From assembly GCA_012517155.1 (NCBI GenBank), contig JAAYVN010000110.1, positions 24,448 to 88,447 on the forward strand: a stretch of DNA of 64,000 bases. The letters run 5' to 3'. Each line of letters begins with the position of its first letter. The first letter of the stretch is position 1. The DNA comes from Ignavibacteriales bacterium. GTDB taxonomy: Bacteria > Bacteroidota > Ignavibacteria > Ignavibacteriales > Ignavibacteriaceae. The translations under genes and the position numbers were made by a program. The notes under the pieces are model-generated. The model did no database searches. It was given only the letters and a program-made list of their open reading frames with translations, and was not told the DNA's origin. Positions 17,701-26,533 of this stretch are shown here, piece after piece.

Positions 17701-17995
17701 TGAAATAGATGTTGCCGAATCCGGAGAAGATGCTATACCTATGCTCCAAACTAAAAAATATGATGCCATTCTTATGGATATAAACCTAAGAAAAGGACTG
17801 GATGGAGTCCAAGTTACTAAAATGATCAGACAACTTCCTTCTTACAAAAAAACCCCCATAATTGCGATAACTGCTTACGCATCTACCGGAGATCGGGAGG
17901 AGTTTCTTGCAAATGGTATGGATTTCTACATCTCCAAACCATATAAAAAACATGAAATACTTAAATTACTTAAGGAAGCAATTCCGGAGAAATAA
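14702..17995 (+). CDS. Multi-PAS/GAF hybrid histidine kinase with C-terminal receiver
   Basis: 1097 residues, soluble. The first PAS (about 20-140) carries a cysteine cluster, KKCYSVWNLSKPCNNCP, suggestive of a redox or metal site. PAS2 (about 150-270), PAS3 (about 275-395), GAF (about 405-560) and PAS4 (about 590-715) follow. The HisKA helix is FFSNMSHELRTPLVG with His736; HATPase_c has NLVNNAIKF, DTGIGIP and GSGLGLSISKHY; the terminal receiver (about 985-1095) has Asp1026 (AILMDINLRKG). It lies on the same strand 160 bp after the cobalamin-linked kinase and could receive its phosphate. No output domain is attached. Confidence 0.9.
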   Translation: MNNEKNNETRTDSSSMTNLDYTTIEKILINSPIITALHDKDLNMIWANKAYQEATGLSLEEIKGKKCYSVWNLSKPCNNCPVLVAAQTGKPYETELTPENQDHWPESQGYWLSKAAPIFDDNGQLIGVVENAISTTDQREKEKLVNFQAHILNEIRESIIATDLQGNITYWNKGAERNFGYTSDEVLGKNVVEITPTTMTVKQAEEILSKLRLGETWRGEFKLRRKDGSEFWGYVYDNPILNNKNELTGIVGISYDLTQIKEAEYALKHSSDLMNYIIEHNRSAVAVLDKNLNYIYVSKKYLDDYGIKEESIIGKNHYDIFHDIPQKWKEIHKKVLIGEIFSAEDDPYEREDGTVYWTRWECRPWHEADGSIGGIIIYNEITNRQKALENQLRFYNERLKLLTSITEQVIGKKPIDIAANKMLSEIVKAFKADAGVIRIIKGEKLQLLTKYNVPDDSVVAELPINFGIAHTILTTMSPQAIIDTQINETTKNITSYHANAFQFKSYAGAPLLVHNEAIGIIGIYVTNEMREITDEDLTHLQIVANHLAAAIQNEFLYKEVMSQKTELESEITARIKTEENLSEREKQLNMIAETTGAVFYRLRYSDMKYDYMHPAIEQLTGYSVEEITEMGFKPIVLAIEQAGGEEIDADKLELNRDKLKYQFHADYQIRKRNGDVRWISDQSNPWCSHDGNLLGSVGILNDITQRKITEKEVQRAREKAEELVAIKSNFFSNMSHELRTPLVGILGFSEILQDELSGDSELNEIAGFINVSGKRLLETLNLLLDSSKLEAGKVEVNIADANIVPILNDVYNLYFPIALKKGLSFNFKCEKDFILAKIDEILTRSILDNLVNNAIKFTNQGNVTIAIESNSRSVEINIIDTGIGIPEDKQDIIWEEFRQVSEGVNRSFEGSGLGLSISKHYADLMGGKISVESNIGKGSTFRLILPAVEKEIPHAHDDTQLSINIHRTEIMEIKIKPNILYVEDDKVSAEVLVYATKNLYEIDVAESGEDAIPMLQTKKYDAILMDINLRKGLDGVQVTKMIRQLPSYKKTPIIAITAYASTGDREEFLANGMDFYISKPYKKHEILKLLKEAIPEK

Positions 17996-18007
17996 TTCAG
18001 ACCAAAC

Positions 18008-18032
18008 AAAAAAGGCAGCACTAAGCTGCCTT
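18008..18032 (-). terminator. Terminator of the small membrane protein gene
   Basis: AAGGCAGC / GCTGCCTT stem (18012-18019 and 18025-18032) with an A run on the plus strand (18008-18013), which is a U tract for minus-strand transcripts. It lies between two convergent genes. Confidence 0.8.
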
Positions 18033-18038
18033 CCAATA

Positions 18039-18395
18039 TTAACTTCCGTAATAAATCCGGCTTGCCGAATAATTTCCTTGTCTGTTGTTCAGTATCTCCA
18101 TTCTTAAAGGTGGTTGAATTAGTAAGTTGGTCTGACTAATCTGTCCATCTTCAAAATCTCTTAATTCCCGGGGCTGATGCTCTTCAAAATTTGATATCTG
18201 ATGAGAATATGCTCCGGTATTCACAGCTTTGATTTCAATCTGTCTTTTATTGAAAGCCTTGTATCCACTCGCCCCTGCATGTTGGACAACTTTTGTTGAT
18301 TTTCGCCTGTAGCGCAAGAAACTGTAAATAAGCATTACTCCTACTACCGACACAAACCCGGCTAAGGCTATACCCATAATAGCTGAAAGACTCAT
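18039..18395 (-). CDS. Small single-pass membrane protein, unknown function
   Basis: 118 residues. One transmembrane segment (about 5-27, IMGIALAGFVSVVGVMLIYS) is followed by a basic stop-transfer (RYRRKS) and a polar tail of about 85 residues with no recognised motif. It ends at a good terminator. It sits inside the signalling island between two-component genes, but nothing in its sequence shows a signalling role. Confidence 0.6.
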   Translation of the reverse strand: MSLSAIMGIALAGFVSVVGVMLIYSFLRYRRKSTKVVQHAGASGYKAFNKRQIEIKAVNTGAYSHQISNFEEHQPRELRDFEDGQISQTNLLIQPPLRMEILNNRQGNYSASRIYYGS

Positions 18396-18747
18396 CCTAA
18401 CTCTCTTTTCAATCTTTTCATACGTATCCTAACGAATTTCTTAAACCTAAAGTTCTAATTTACATCATTTCTGTATATATGATGTGATTTGAATCAATAA
18501 TACAAGATTCATAAAAACCTTAGATATTTCAAAAAAAAATTCTGAGTGATTTCGAACTTAGAAGGAAAAGTCGGACGCAAGGGGTATTTGCTTGCGTCCA
18601 AACCCTGATTAATAACCTATCTTGCCTGTATACCCAAATTTTTTCGGCTTTTCCTCACCCCTGTTGTGTTCTTTATTGTGTGTGTGTGTTTATTTTGAGA
18701 GGGCATATTTCAGTATATCGAAATTATATTATAATTTCAATATACGG
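18396..18747. other. Gene-free stretch with an inverted repeat
   Basis: 352 bp. It holds a perfect 9-bp inverted repeat, GGACGCAAG / CTTGCGTCC (18573-18581 and 18591-18599), with a 9-nt loop and no T run, and a short TG-dinucleotide run near 18675-18690. No ORF or RNA gene is apparent. Confidence 0.5.
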
Positions 18748-19176
18748 TCATATCCCATTCAAATTCTTTCTAAAAATCTGTCCCTGTTTCTTATACCAAA
18801 ACACTTGCTGGCGACCACTCTCTTTTTTTTGTTTTATGACATCAATTACTTTATAAAACTCGTCTGTTTTGTCGAAAAAGAAGTCTGCTTTAGCCTGTTC
18901 ACCACGTTTTCTATTCACATCCGTAGCGTAGTTGGTCAATAGTATTACTGTCGTTTTTCTTTCTCTTTTCTGAACTTCTCTTAAAACATCAAAACCATCG
19001 CCCCCCGGCATTGTCAAATCCAAAACTATGAGGTCAGGATTTTGTTCGCAAATTTTGTTTATTGCATCCCTTACATTAACCGCATTAGTAATTACAGCTT
19101 CCGGATTATTTCTCGAAATTAACTTTCCAAGACTTTCCCTTATTATTGATGAATCATCAGCAATTAGTATTTTCAT
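18748..19176 (-). CDS. Stand-alone response regulator receiver protein
   Basis: 142 residues: a single CheY-like receiver (about 1-118) with acidic pair Asp7-Asp8, phospho-acceptor Asp53 (LIVLDLTMPGGDG), Thr near LLTNYA and a conserved Lys in FFFDKTDEF. A basic 20-residue tail follows with no output domain. It could be a phosphate sink or a partner for one of the many orphan kinases here. Its own promoter is likely, since the next upstream gene ends 120 bp away. Confidence 0.85.
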   Translation of the reverse strand: MKILIADDSSIIRESLGKLISRNNPEAVITNAVNVRDAINKICEQNPDLIVLDLTMPGGDGFDVLREVQKRERKTTVILLTNYATDVNRKRGEQAKADFFFDKTDEFYKVIDVIKQKKESGRQQVFWYKKQGQIFRKNLNGI

Positions 19177-19298
19177 CTTTCCGGATTTTCATTTTTCACT
19201 ATCCAAAAATCGTAAGATGTTAGAAAGAAATTTGTAATCGGATCGATATTTATTTGTAGTCATTTTGACTACAAAAAGAGGGGGGTATAATGATAGAT

Positions 19299-19928
19299 TT
19301 ACAGAAGTTTATTGCAAATAGCGTAATGTATTAATTCTGCTGTAGAATTGATATTCATTTTTTCCATTATTCGTGCACGATAGGATCTGACTGTATTCGG
19401 ACTTATAAATAGTTTTTCTGCTATCTGGTTAACATTTTTTCCTTCTCCAATGAGAACCAGAATTTCAAGTTCCCGCTCGGAAAGTTTTTTATGAAGTAAT
19501 TTTTCAAGTTGACCATCAAAGTCAGCTGCTATGGAATCAGCCAGTTCTTCACTAATATATTTTTTTCCCATGCTCACCTTATTTATCGCTTTTATAAGCT
19601 CTGCCGGAGTACTGTCCTTCGTCAAATAACCCTTTGCACCCAGCCTAAGAGATTTCAGCGCATATCTCTCTTCGGGTGAAATACTTAGAATCAGAATTTT
19701 TAATGCCGGATTTATTTTCAGCAATTCGTCAATAATATCAAGTCCATTTCTATCCGGCAAATTAATATCAAGAGTCAGAATATCACATTCATTTTCTCCT
19801 AAAAACTCTATTACCCCCGCAGCTGTTTCGAGTTCAGCGATTATTTTGATATCGTTATCCCGTTCAAGAATTTTTCTTAATCCTGCACGTATAATGGGAT
19901 GGTCATCAGCAATAGCTACTTTTTTCAT
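19299..19928 (-). CDS. NarL/FixJ-type DNA-binding response regulator
   Basis: 209 residues. The receiver (about 1-120) has phospho-acceptor Asp54 (DILTLDINLPDRNG) and Lys in YLTKDST. The LuxR-type HTH (about 145-205) reads LSERELEILVLIGEGK, then IAEKLFISPNTVRSYRARI. It is the only DNA-binding output protein in the signalling island. It starts 38 bp after the upstream REC-HisKA_3 kinase gene, so the two are a probable cognate pair; NarL-type regulators usually work with HisKA_3 kinases. Confidence 0.92.
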   Translation of the reverse strand: MKKVAIADDHPIIRAGLRKILERDNDIKIIAELETAAGVIEFLGENECDILTLDINLPDRNGLDIIDELLKINPALKILILSISPEERYALKSLRLGAKGYLTKDSTPAELIKAINKVSMGKKYISEELADSIAADFDGQLEKLLHKKLSERELEILVLIGEGKNVNQIAEKLFISPNTVRSYRARIMEKMNINSTAELIHYAICNKLL

Positions 19929-19966
19929 TTTTCGGAAAAGAAAATTTATTTAATTATTAAATATAA

Positions 19967-21133
19967 TCACTCAAGTGGGACTGAAAGAACTATTTTAGTT
20001 CCATTTCCGGGTTTAGAAATGATTTCAACTTCTCCTTCCAATAGAATTGCTCTTTCTTTCATACTTATTAGTCCAAATGAATCTCTATCATTTAGATTTT
20101 GTTCCACAAAACCGATTCCGTCATCAACTATTTCCATTCTCATAATTTGATTGATTTTTGTTATAGACACTTCTACAACAGAAGCCTTTGAATGTTTATG
20201 GATATTATGCAATGATTCCTGCAGAATCCTAAAAATTGCTGTTGACTTATCTTTGCTAAATTGAAGTTCACCCGGTTCGCCGTTAAAATTCCATTGAATA
20301 CTTTTGTTTCCTTTGGCAAACTCTTCTAAAATCCACTTAATGGCATCAATCAATGAAAGATTATCCAAGATCTCAGGTCGCAAACTTCTGACAAGTTTTC
20401 GTACATTTTTCACCGTATTCTCTATTATCGACATCATTGCGTCTATTCCTTCAGTTATCGAAGCCGGAATTGCAAGATTGAGATCAGTGATATCATTCCT
20501 TAGCATCGTAAGTTCAATTTTCAGTCCAGTAAGCGCTTGTCCAATATCATCATGAATATCCCTTGATATAATCCGTCTTTCATCCTCCCGGATATCCTGA
20601 AGGTGTGCAGCAAGATTTCTGAGTCTTTCAAGATAGAACGTAAGTTTTTCTTCTGCTTCGATTCTCTCCGATATTTCCTTTTCCAATTGAAGATTCCGGT
20701 TCTTTATTTGAATTTGTAATTGCCTTAATGTGAGGTGAGTTCTAACACGTGCAATTACTTCTCTTATCTTAAATGGTTTGCTTACATAATCAACTGCCCC
20801 GGCCTCAAAGCCCTTGATAATTGATTCCGGTTCATTTAATGCGCTAATAAATATTATCGGGATTTCTTTTGTTGACTCGTTATGCTTGATCTGACGGCAA
20901 ATATCTAAACCATTTACTTTAGGCATCATGATATCAAGCAAAACCAATGTGGGGGGATTTTGTTCAATCATATTCAAAGCTTTAATTCCATCTGATGCCT
21001 GACACACACTAAAACCCTCTAAAGTGAACATTTTTACAAGATATTGTAAATTCACTTCAGTATCGTCGACAATAAGAATATCGTACTCTTGCCCAACAAT
21101 GCATTCCGGATTCAATTTATTTTCATCCACCAT
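19967..21133 (-). CDS. REC-HisKA_3 (NarX/DesK-type) histidine kinase
   Basis: 388 residues. An N-terminal receiver (about 15-135) has Asp67 (LVLLDIMMPKVNG). A coiled coil (about 135-180) leads to the HisKA_3 phospho-acceptor RRIISRDIHDDIGQAL with His194, and HATPase_c follows with ESLHNIHKHSKA and DDGIGF boxes. The receiver suggests that an upstream kinase controls this enzyme, which then phosphorylates the NarL-type regulator encoded 38 bp downstream. It is soluble, with no sensor domain of its own. Confidence 0.9.
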   Translation of the reverse strand: MVDENKLNPECIVGQEYDILIVDDTEVNLQYLVKMFTLEGFSVCQASDGIKALNMIEQNPPTLVLLDIMMPKVNGLDICRQIKHNESTKEIPIIFISALNEPESIIKGFEAGAVDYVSKPFKIREVIARVRTHLTLRQLQIQIKNRNLQLEKEISERIEAEEKLTFYLERLRNLAAHLQDIREDERRIISRDIHDDIGQALTGLKIELTMLRNDITDLNLAIPASITEGIDAMMSIIENTVKNVRKLVRSLRPEILDNLSLIDAIKWILEEFAKGNKSIQWNFNGEPGELQFSKDKSTAIFRILQESLHNIHKHSKASVVEVSITKINQIMRMEIVDDGIGFVEQNLNDRDSFGLISMKERAILLEGEVEIISKPGNGTKIVLSVPLE

Positions 21134-21313
21134 TTTTAATTGTCTATTACCATTAAAAGTATTAATTTATATTTCTTAAACATCCATTTTCACGTCAACA
21201 GTTCAAAGTATTTAAAACTTATCGGTTAAGTTAAGTAAATTCAGTGATTTTAAGCGAAACAGATAAATGTCCTATGCTTAGTCTTTTTTCCATTTTTACA
21301 TAATTATCATATA

Positions 21314-22099
21314 TTATAACAGGTTTTTATTTCCCATTTTTTTACCATTCTTGGATAAAAATGTTCTGTACAGCAAATAGGCTGTCCCAGGAATTATAAC
21401 CACCAAAAGTTTGAATAAGTGAGTTTCCTTTAAATATTTTGGATTGTAAACGTAAAAGATGACAAATAAAATAGTGATAAATAGAAAAGCAACCGCGACA
21501 ATTTTCCCCCATATGGACTCATAGAAGCTTATTTTCCTCTTAATCAGTGGTTTGTGTTCGGACCGGAAGTCCAAATATTTCCCAGAAGTTTTTGATTGCG
21601 GATTTGCTTCAATTGGCATTTCCCGCGGGGTAATATTAGAGTTTATTTCCCCAATCTTACTTACCACAATCACTTTGAATCTAGAAAAATCATCTGCTGT
21701 TTCTCTCTTCGATACAATTTTCCAAGTTGTCGCATCATCAAACCACAATTTCAGATACTCATAAGTTTCATAACTTCTGTTTAAATCTTTTCCTTCCAGG
21801 AAAGATTTTATCTGATTAATATTTTTTCTTTCAACCGGAGGTATCCCAATAAAGGGTATTCCTTTAATAACCGGAACTGCAGTCTTCACAATTTGCTGCC
21901 CATCTGTCTGATACACAACGTGCACAGATAATGCCAAAATCATAAACACAATTATCCCTAGGAAAATAATCATCACAACAATCCAGTGCAATCCGATAAT
22001 TATTCCGCCCATCATTATCATAAAAGCCAATTGCGAGATACCAATAATGAGTGCAACAGGATTCTGCCCTCGTAATTCCTTGGTTCTAAATGTGACCAT
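21314..22099 (-). CDS. Hypothetical four-helix membrane protein
   Basis: 261 residues. Two hydrophobic helices near the N-terminus (about 15-62) and two near the C-terminus (about 203-250) flank a soluble central region of about 140 residues containing YEYLKLWFDDATTWKIVSKR. I recognise no family. The 181-bp gap to the adjacent kinase gene shows no feature. Confidence 0.6.
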   Translation of the reverse strand: MVTFRTKELRGQNPVALIIGISQLAFMIMMGGIIIGLHWIVVMIIFLGIIVFMILALSVHVVYQTDGQQIVKTAVPVIKGIPFIGIPPVERKNINQIKSFLEGKDLNRSYETYEYLKLWFDDATTWKIVSKRETADDFSRFKVIVVSKIGEINSNITPREMPIEANPQSKTSGKYLDFRSEHKPLIKRKISFYESIWGKIVAVAFLFITILFVIFYVYNPKYLKETHLFKLLVVIIPGTAYLLYRTFLSKNGKKMGNKNLL

Positions 22100-22226
22100 A
22101 CCTAATAATTTGAAATATGATAAATAATATATAAGAATAAATAGAAATGAAAAAGCATTATTTTACATTTCTTATTAATTTGGCAAGTCTGTTCGGAAGG
22201 GTAAATTATGCCCTATCTATATGAAT

Positions 22227-22583
<357 letters not shown>

Positions 22584-22617
22584 AATTTACAACATGTTTT
22601 CAAGAGTCAATATTATA

Positions 22618-23160
22618 TTATTTTTCCCATCTTATATCAGATTTACCAGCCAATTTGTTCTCATATCGGGCTAAAACGAACAAAAGATCAGAAATCCTGT
22701 TAATAAATATAACTATATTTTCGTTGATTTCTTCTCCCTTTTTCAATGCCACAACGCGTCTCTCTGCTCTTCTACAGACGGTTCGCGCCACATGTAATAA
22801 TGCGGCACTTTTACATCCTCCCGGAAGTATAAAATACCGGAGTTCTTCTATTTGTTCTGTGACTAAATCTATAAATCCCTCAATCTCCTGGATGTCCTTC
22901 TGCTTAATTCTGGGGACTTCGAATCCTTTTACATCTGATGGAGAAGCCAGATCACCTCCTGAAACAAATAGTAGATTTTGAATTTTAATCAGTTGATTTC
23001 TTACTATTTCCCCTTTAACTTCTGTAAGCGCTAATCCAATAGACGAGTTTAATTCATCAATTGTTCCGTATGCTTCAATTCTTATGGAATCCTTTGTAAC
23101 TCTTCCGCCGCCAAAAAGCCCAGTTTCCCCCTTATCTCCCGTTTTTGTATAAATTTTCAT
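22618..23160 (-). CDS. Cob(I)alamin adenosyltransferase, PduO/MMAB type
   Basis: 180 residues from ATG 23160, which overlaps the upstream stop as ATGA and follows GGAGAG; an earlier ATG at 23175 would add five residues. The N-terminal ATP loop TKTGDKGETGLFGGGRV and YGTIDELNSSIG, and the later ARTVCRRAERR and INRISDLLFVLAR segments, are diagnostic. It converts cob(I)alamin and ATP to adenosylcobalamin. It lies 9 kb from the cobalamin photosensor gene, which would need this cofactor, though no shared operon is seen. Confidence 0.95.
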   Translation of the reverse strand: MKIYTKTGDKGETGLFGGGRVTKDSIRIEAYGTIDELNSSIGLALTEVKGEIVRNQLIKIQNLLFVSGGDLASPSDVKGFEVPRIKQKDIQEIEGFIDLVTEQIEELRYFILPGGCKSAALLHVARTVCRRAERRVVALKKGEEINENIVIFINRISDLLFVLARYENKLAGKSDIRWEK

Positions 23161-24131
23161 GTTTTTTCTCTCCATTCTCCCTTGATTGTGATTTTAGATC
23201 TTTCTTCTATGTCACTTCCTTTCGTTTCATAAGTGGCACCGTCGATATTAAACTCTTTCCTTATCACTCCCAATCCTTTTGTTTTTCCGTCAATGGGGGA
23301 TTTAATTAAGGTTGTAACTTTTCCGATTTCAATATTGTTATGGAGAATCATTAAAGCATCATCGCTAATCGTTTCCATGTCCGACTCAATTCTTATGAGA
23401 GACTTCTGAACTTTGTTATATGTATCCAATCTTGCTATGACTTCCTGACCAATGTAACATCCCTTCTTAAAATCAACTGCGTTCAGCAGATTAATTTCAT
23501 GAGGATTAAAGCTATCCTTTATCTCGTTCTTACCGGGCTTCCCCATTTCGATCATTAAACCATTATACTCCTCACCAGTTATTATTTGAGGGAAATTTTC
23601 ATCCCCATCAAGTTTAAGAACCGTTGATAAAAATAAAATATCTTCCTTACTCCCAACAATTATGATTTCAGAATACTTACCTGTTTTTTCACCCTTGATA
23701 ATCAAGAACTTTTTATTATTATAAATAAATTCAATAGCCTCATCCGGTGCTGATTCCGATATATCTACTGCATACCTGGCAAAAATATATCTCTCGACAC
23801 AGTTCCCAATTAACTTAATTGTTGCATATTTCTCAGTAATGTCTTCTACAAATACATCATCTCCAACTATAAATCGCTCAATCCATCTTCGAAATTTCTC
23901 CCGATTCGATATTGTCCCCACCAGGAGTTGATATTCTCCCAAATTTATATAGCGACAAAGATCTATTATTCTCCCTTTCTCGTTTGTAAAAATCGTCAAA
24001 CGGGTTCTCATAAAACCTGTTTCTCTAATTCTGTTTGTTGAGATTCGATGAATATATTCCGGAACATCTCTCCCTTTCAACTTAAAAATGGAACTATCTT
24101 GCCCCAGTGTTGCTATCACACCATCATACAA
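23157..24131 (-). CDS. ygfZ: YgfZ/GcvT-like folate-binding protein
   Basis: 324 residues in the aminomethyltransferase-like fold. The YgfZ signature is present as KKGCYIGQEVIARL, with Cys in the K-G-C-Y-x-G-Q-E motif. YgfZ proteins bind tetrahydrofolate and support assembly or repair of some iron-sulfur enzymes. The stop overlaps the start of the adenosyltransferase gene by four bases (ATGA), indicating translational coupling. Confidence 0.88.
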   Translation of the reverse strand: MYDGVIATLGQDSSIFKLKGRDVPEYIHRISTNRIRETGFMRTRLTIFTNEKGRIIDLCRYINLGEYQLLVGTISNREKFRRWIERFIVGDDVFVEDITEKYATIKLIGNCVERYIFARYAVDISESAPDEAIEFIYNNKKFLIIKGEKTGKYSEIIIVGSKEDILFLSTVLKLDGDENFPQIITGEEYNGLMIEMGKPGKNEIKDSFNPHEINLLNAVDFKKGCYIGQEVIARLDTYNKVQKSLIRIESDMETISDDALMILHNNIEIGKVTTLIKSPIDGKTKGLGVIRKEFNIDGATYETKGSDIEERSKITIKGEWREKT

Positions 24132-24246
24132 TGCTCTAATCAGGTTTTTTTCTATTCTGTTTTCCTCGTAGCTAAAACATGAATCTTCTGTTCGGTTTTT
24201 ATTAATATCAATATAGTTTATTTTCTCACCTCTTTTTGTCTATCAC

Positions 24247-25128
24247 TTAATATTTTGTGGTTTTATTCTTGTCTCTTATGCTGTAATAAAGACTGTCGCG
24301 CCATACAAATCCCACACTATCGTACTTTACAATTCTATCTCCTGTATCCAAATAAAAGTTTTCATAATAGTCCGGGTATTTATCTCCATTAATGTCCGCC
24401 ATAGATCTTTTTCTGTTAATCGTCTCAATTGTTAAAAGTAAATGTGGCGGTTTTGTAAGACTATCAATCATAAAGAAGTTGTATTCAAGTCTTCCTATTC
24501 CTCTGGCGTAATGAAAATATGCCTCTACATAAGGGGTATTTTTCCATTTCTTCATGGTAAGAGTATTAAACCCACCATGGTTGGGCAATGTACTCTCCCA
24601 TAATGTTGTAAATGAACTATCTGTGCATCTAAAAAGGGTCAGATAAAAGAAAGCTGTACCAAGTTTTGTACTGTCGAGATCAATAAAACTAGCATCATAG
24701 CCAATTAAATTCTTTGGTTCCACAAGTCGTTCACCTGCCCTTGATTTTGCAACCAATGCATAAACATAAGTTCCGCCCAGCGCTTTTTGGTATATCACAG
24801 CTGACTGGGGAATTGAATATGTGTATCTTGGATCCAAATCAACCAAATATGTTCCTGGAGGATATGTCCTCAGAATGTGTTCCATTAATGCAATTGTATC
24901 ACAGGGTGTTCTTACAACAGCTCTCTTTTTTCTTTCTTCTATGTTATATGCGAAAATATTCTGAGCTTTCTCAACCTGATACCCAACCGGATCTGTATTC
25001 TCCCCTTGCGCTTCAGGCATAAATTCTTCCTGCTCACTTTTCTTGTCTTCTTCGCATCCGGAACAACCCGTTATCATTAAGACTGATGTCATAAAAAACA
25101 GAAACAGAACCACTATTTCTTTTTTCAT
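24247..25128 (-). CDS. Lipoprotein, unknown function
   Basis: 293 residues. The N-terminus MKKEIVVLFLFFMTSVLMITGCSGC has a lipobox (ITGC), so Cys22 should be lipidated. An acidic linker (about 25-45) follows, then a soluble domain of about 245 residues with no family I recognise; it contains DINGDKYPDYYENFY, resembling an FG-GAP/EF-hand-like calcium loop. It lies 17 bp from the M20 peptidase gene on the same strand and is probably cotranscribed. Confidence 0.65.
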   Translation of the reverse strand: MKKEIVVLFLFFMTSVLMITGCSGCEEDKKSEQEEFMPEAQGENTDPVGYQVEKAQNIFAYNIEERKKRAVVRTPCDTIALMEHILRTYPPGTYLVDLDPRYTYSIPQSAVIYQKALGGTYVYALVAKSRAGERLVEPKNLIGYDASFIDLDSTKLGTAFFYLTLFRCTDSSFTTLWESTLPNHGGFNTLTMKKWKNTPYVEAYFHYARGIGRLEYNFFMIDSLTKPPHLLLTIETINRKRSMADINGDKYPDYYENFYLDTGDRIVKYDSVGFVWRDSLYYSIRDKNKTTKY

Positions 25129-25145
25129 TTTTTTACTCTATTTAA

Positions 25146-26510
25146 TTACTTTGAAAATTCATCCATAAAATAGGCTGAACTTAGTATCCCTAAATGAAAA
25201 TGCTTTAGATCAAAATGTTCATTTGGCGAATGCAGATTTTCACTATTTAGTCCTAACCCCATCATAACTGATGGCACTTTTAATATTGTGGCAAAGGTTG
25301 CGATAACAGGGATGCTTCCCCCTTCTCTTATAAAAACAGTCTTTTTCTTAAAAGCTTTTTCCATAGCTTTTGCAGCTGTTTTAGTTGCCTTATGCTCCAG
25401 TGGTGTAATTACCGGATACCCACCGTGTAAATTTGTAACTTTGACTTTGACCCCTTTCGGTGCAATTGACATCAGATAATCACACACCAGCTTGGCAATT
25501 TTCTTAGGTTCTTGGTTGGGCACTAATCTCATACTGAATTTCGCACTTGCCTTACTCGGTATAATTGTCTTAGCCCCCTTTCCTGTAAAACCTCCCCAGA
25601 TTCCATTTACGTCAAGCGTAGGTCTTGCCCAGATTCTTTCAAGAGTTGTAAATCCCTTCTCGCCAGTCAGTTCCTTCACTCCCACTTCTTTAGCAAAAGC
25701 CTTATCCGAAAGTTTTAGCTTTTTGAAGTTTTCTCTTTCCTGATTCGTTAATTTCAAGACATCATCATAAAAATGAGGAATCATTATTTTATTATTCTTA
25801 TCATGCAATTTGGCTATCATCTCTATTAACACATTTGCCGGATTTGCAACTGCACCGCCATATGACCCCGAATGTAAATCTCTGTCCGGTCCAGTTACCT
25901 CGACCTCCAGATAACTTAATCCCCTCAAACCATATGTCAATGTCGGAATTCCCGGTTGGAATAATGAAGTGTCTGAAATAACTACCGTATCACATTTAAG
26001 AAGATTTTTATTTGTACTTATAAATTTACCCAAACTCGGACTACCGATTTCTTCCTCCCCTTCTATCAAAAACTTAACGTTTAAAGGTAGTTCACCTGTT
26101 TCTTTTAAATACGCCTCCACACTCTTTATATGCACGAATAATTGACCTTTATCGTCTGTGGCACCTCTTGCCCATATCTTTCCATCTTTCACTACGGGTT
26201 CAAAAGGAGGAGTCTGCCATAATTCGATTGGATCAACCGGCTGCACATCATAGTGTCCGTAAAACAAAACGGTTGGTTTGCCTTTTGCTCCTAACCACTC
26301 TCCATAAACTATCGGATGGCCCTCCGTTTGGAAGACTTTTGTCTTACTCAGACCTGCTTCCCTCATTTTCCGCTCTACATAATCAGCACATTTCTGCATA
26401 TCCCCTTTATTTTCTTCATTTGTGCTGATACTTGGTATCCTTAAAAATTCTTTCAGCTCGATAACATAATTGTCTTTGTTTTCATTTATATGATTAATAA
26501 TTCTTTCCAT
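25146..26510 (-). CDS. M20 family dipeptidase
   Basis: 454 residues from ATG 26510, which follows GGAG by seven bases; TTG 26522 is also open. The metallopeptidase motifs are FYGHYDVQPVD (metal His and Asp), ARGATDDKGQ (bridging Asp), EGEEEIGSP (catalytic Glu pair), DLHSGSYGG in the dimerisation domain and a final HSPNEHFDL. The length and motifs fit the dipeptidase branch of the ArgE/DapE/carnosinase family rather than DapE itself. It probably hydrolyses dipeptides in the cytoplasm with two divalent metals. Confidence 0.92.
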   Translation of the reverse strand: MERIINHINENKDNYVIELKEFLRIPSISTNEENKGDMQKCADYVERKMREAGLSKTKVFQTEGHPIVYGEWLGAKGKPTVLFYGHYDVQPVDPIELWQTPPFEPVVKDGKIWARGATDDKGQLFVHIKSVEAYLKETGELPLNVKFLIEGEEEIGSPSLGKFISTNKNLLKCDTVVISDTSLFQPGIPTLTYGLRGLSYLEVEVTGPDRDLHSGSYGGAVANPANVLIEMIAKLHDKNNKIMIPHFYDDVLKLTNQERENFKKLKLSDKAFAKEVGVKELTGEKGFTTLERIWARPTLDVNGIWGGFTGKGAKTIIPSKASAKFSMRLVPNQEPKKIAKLVCDYLMSIAPKGVKVKVTNLHGGYPVITPLEHKATKTAAKAMEKAFKKKTVFIREGGSIPVIATFATILKVPSVMMGLGLNSENLHSPNEHFDLKHFHLGILSSAYFMDEFSK

Positions 26511-26533
26511 TTTTTTCTCCAAATAATCTTTAT

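Noticed and set aside
18669..18690. TG dinucleotide run as a possible phase-variable tract
   Set aside because: Short, intergenic and not placed within a coding region or a recognisable promoter spacer.
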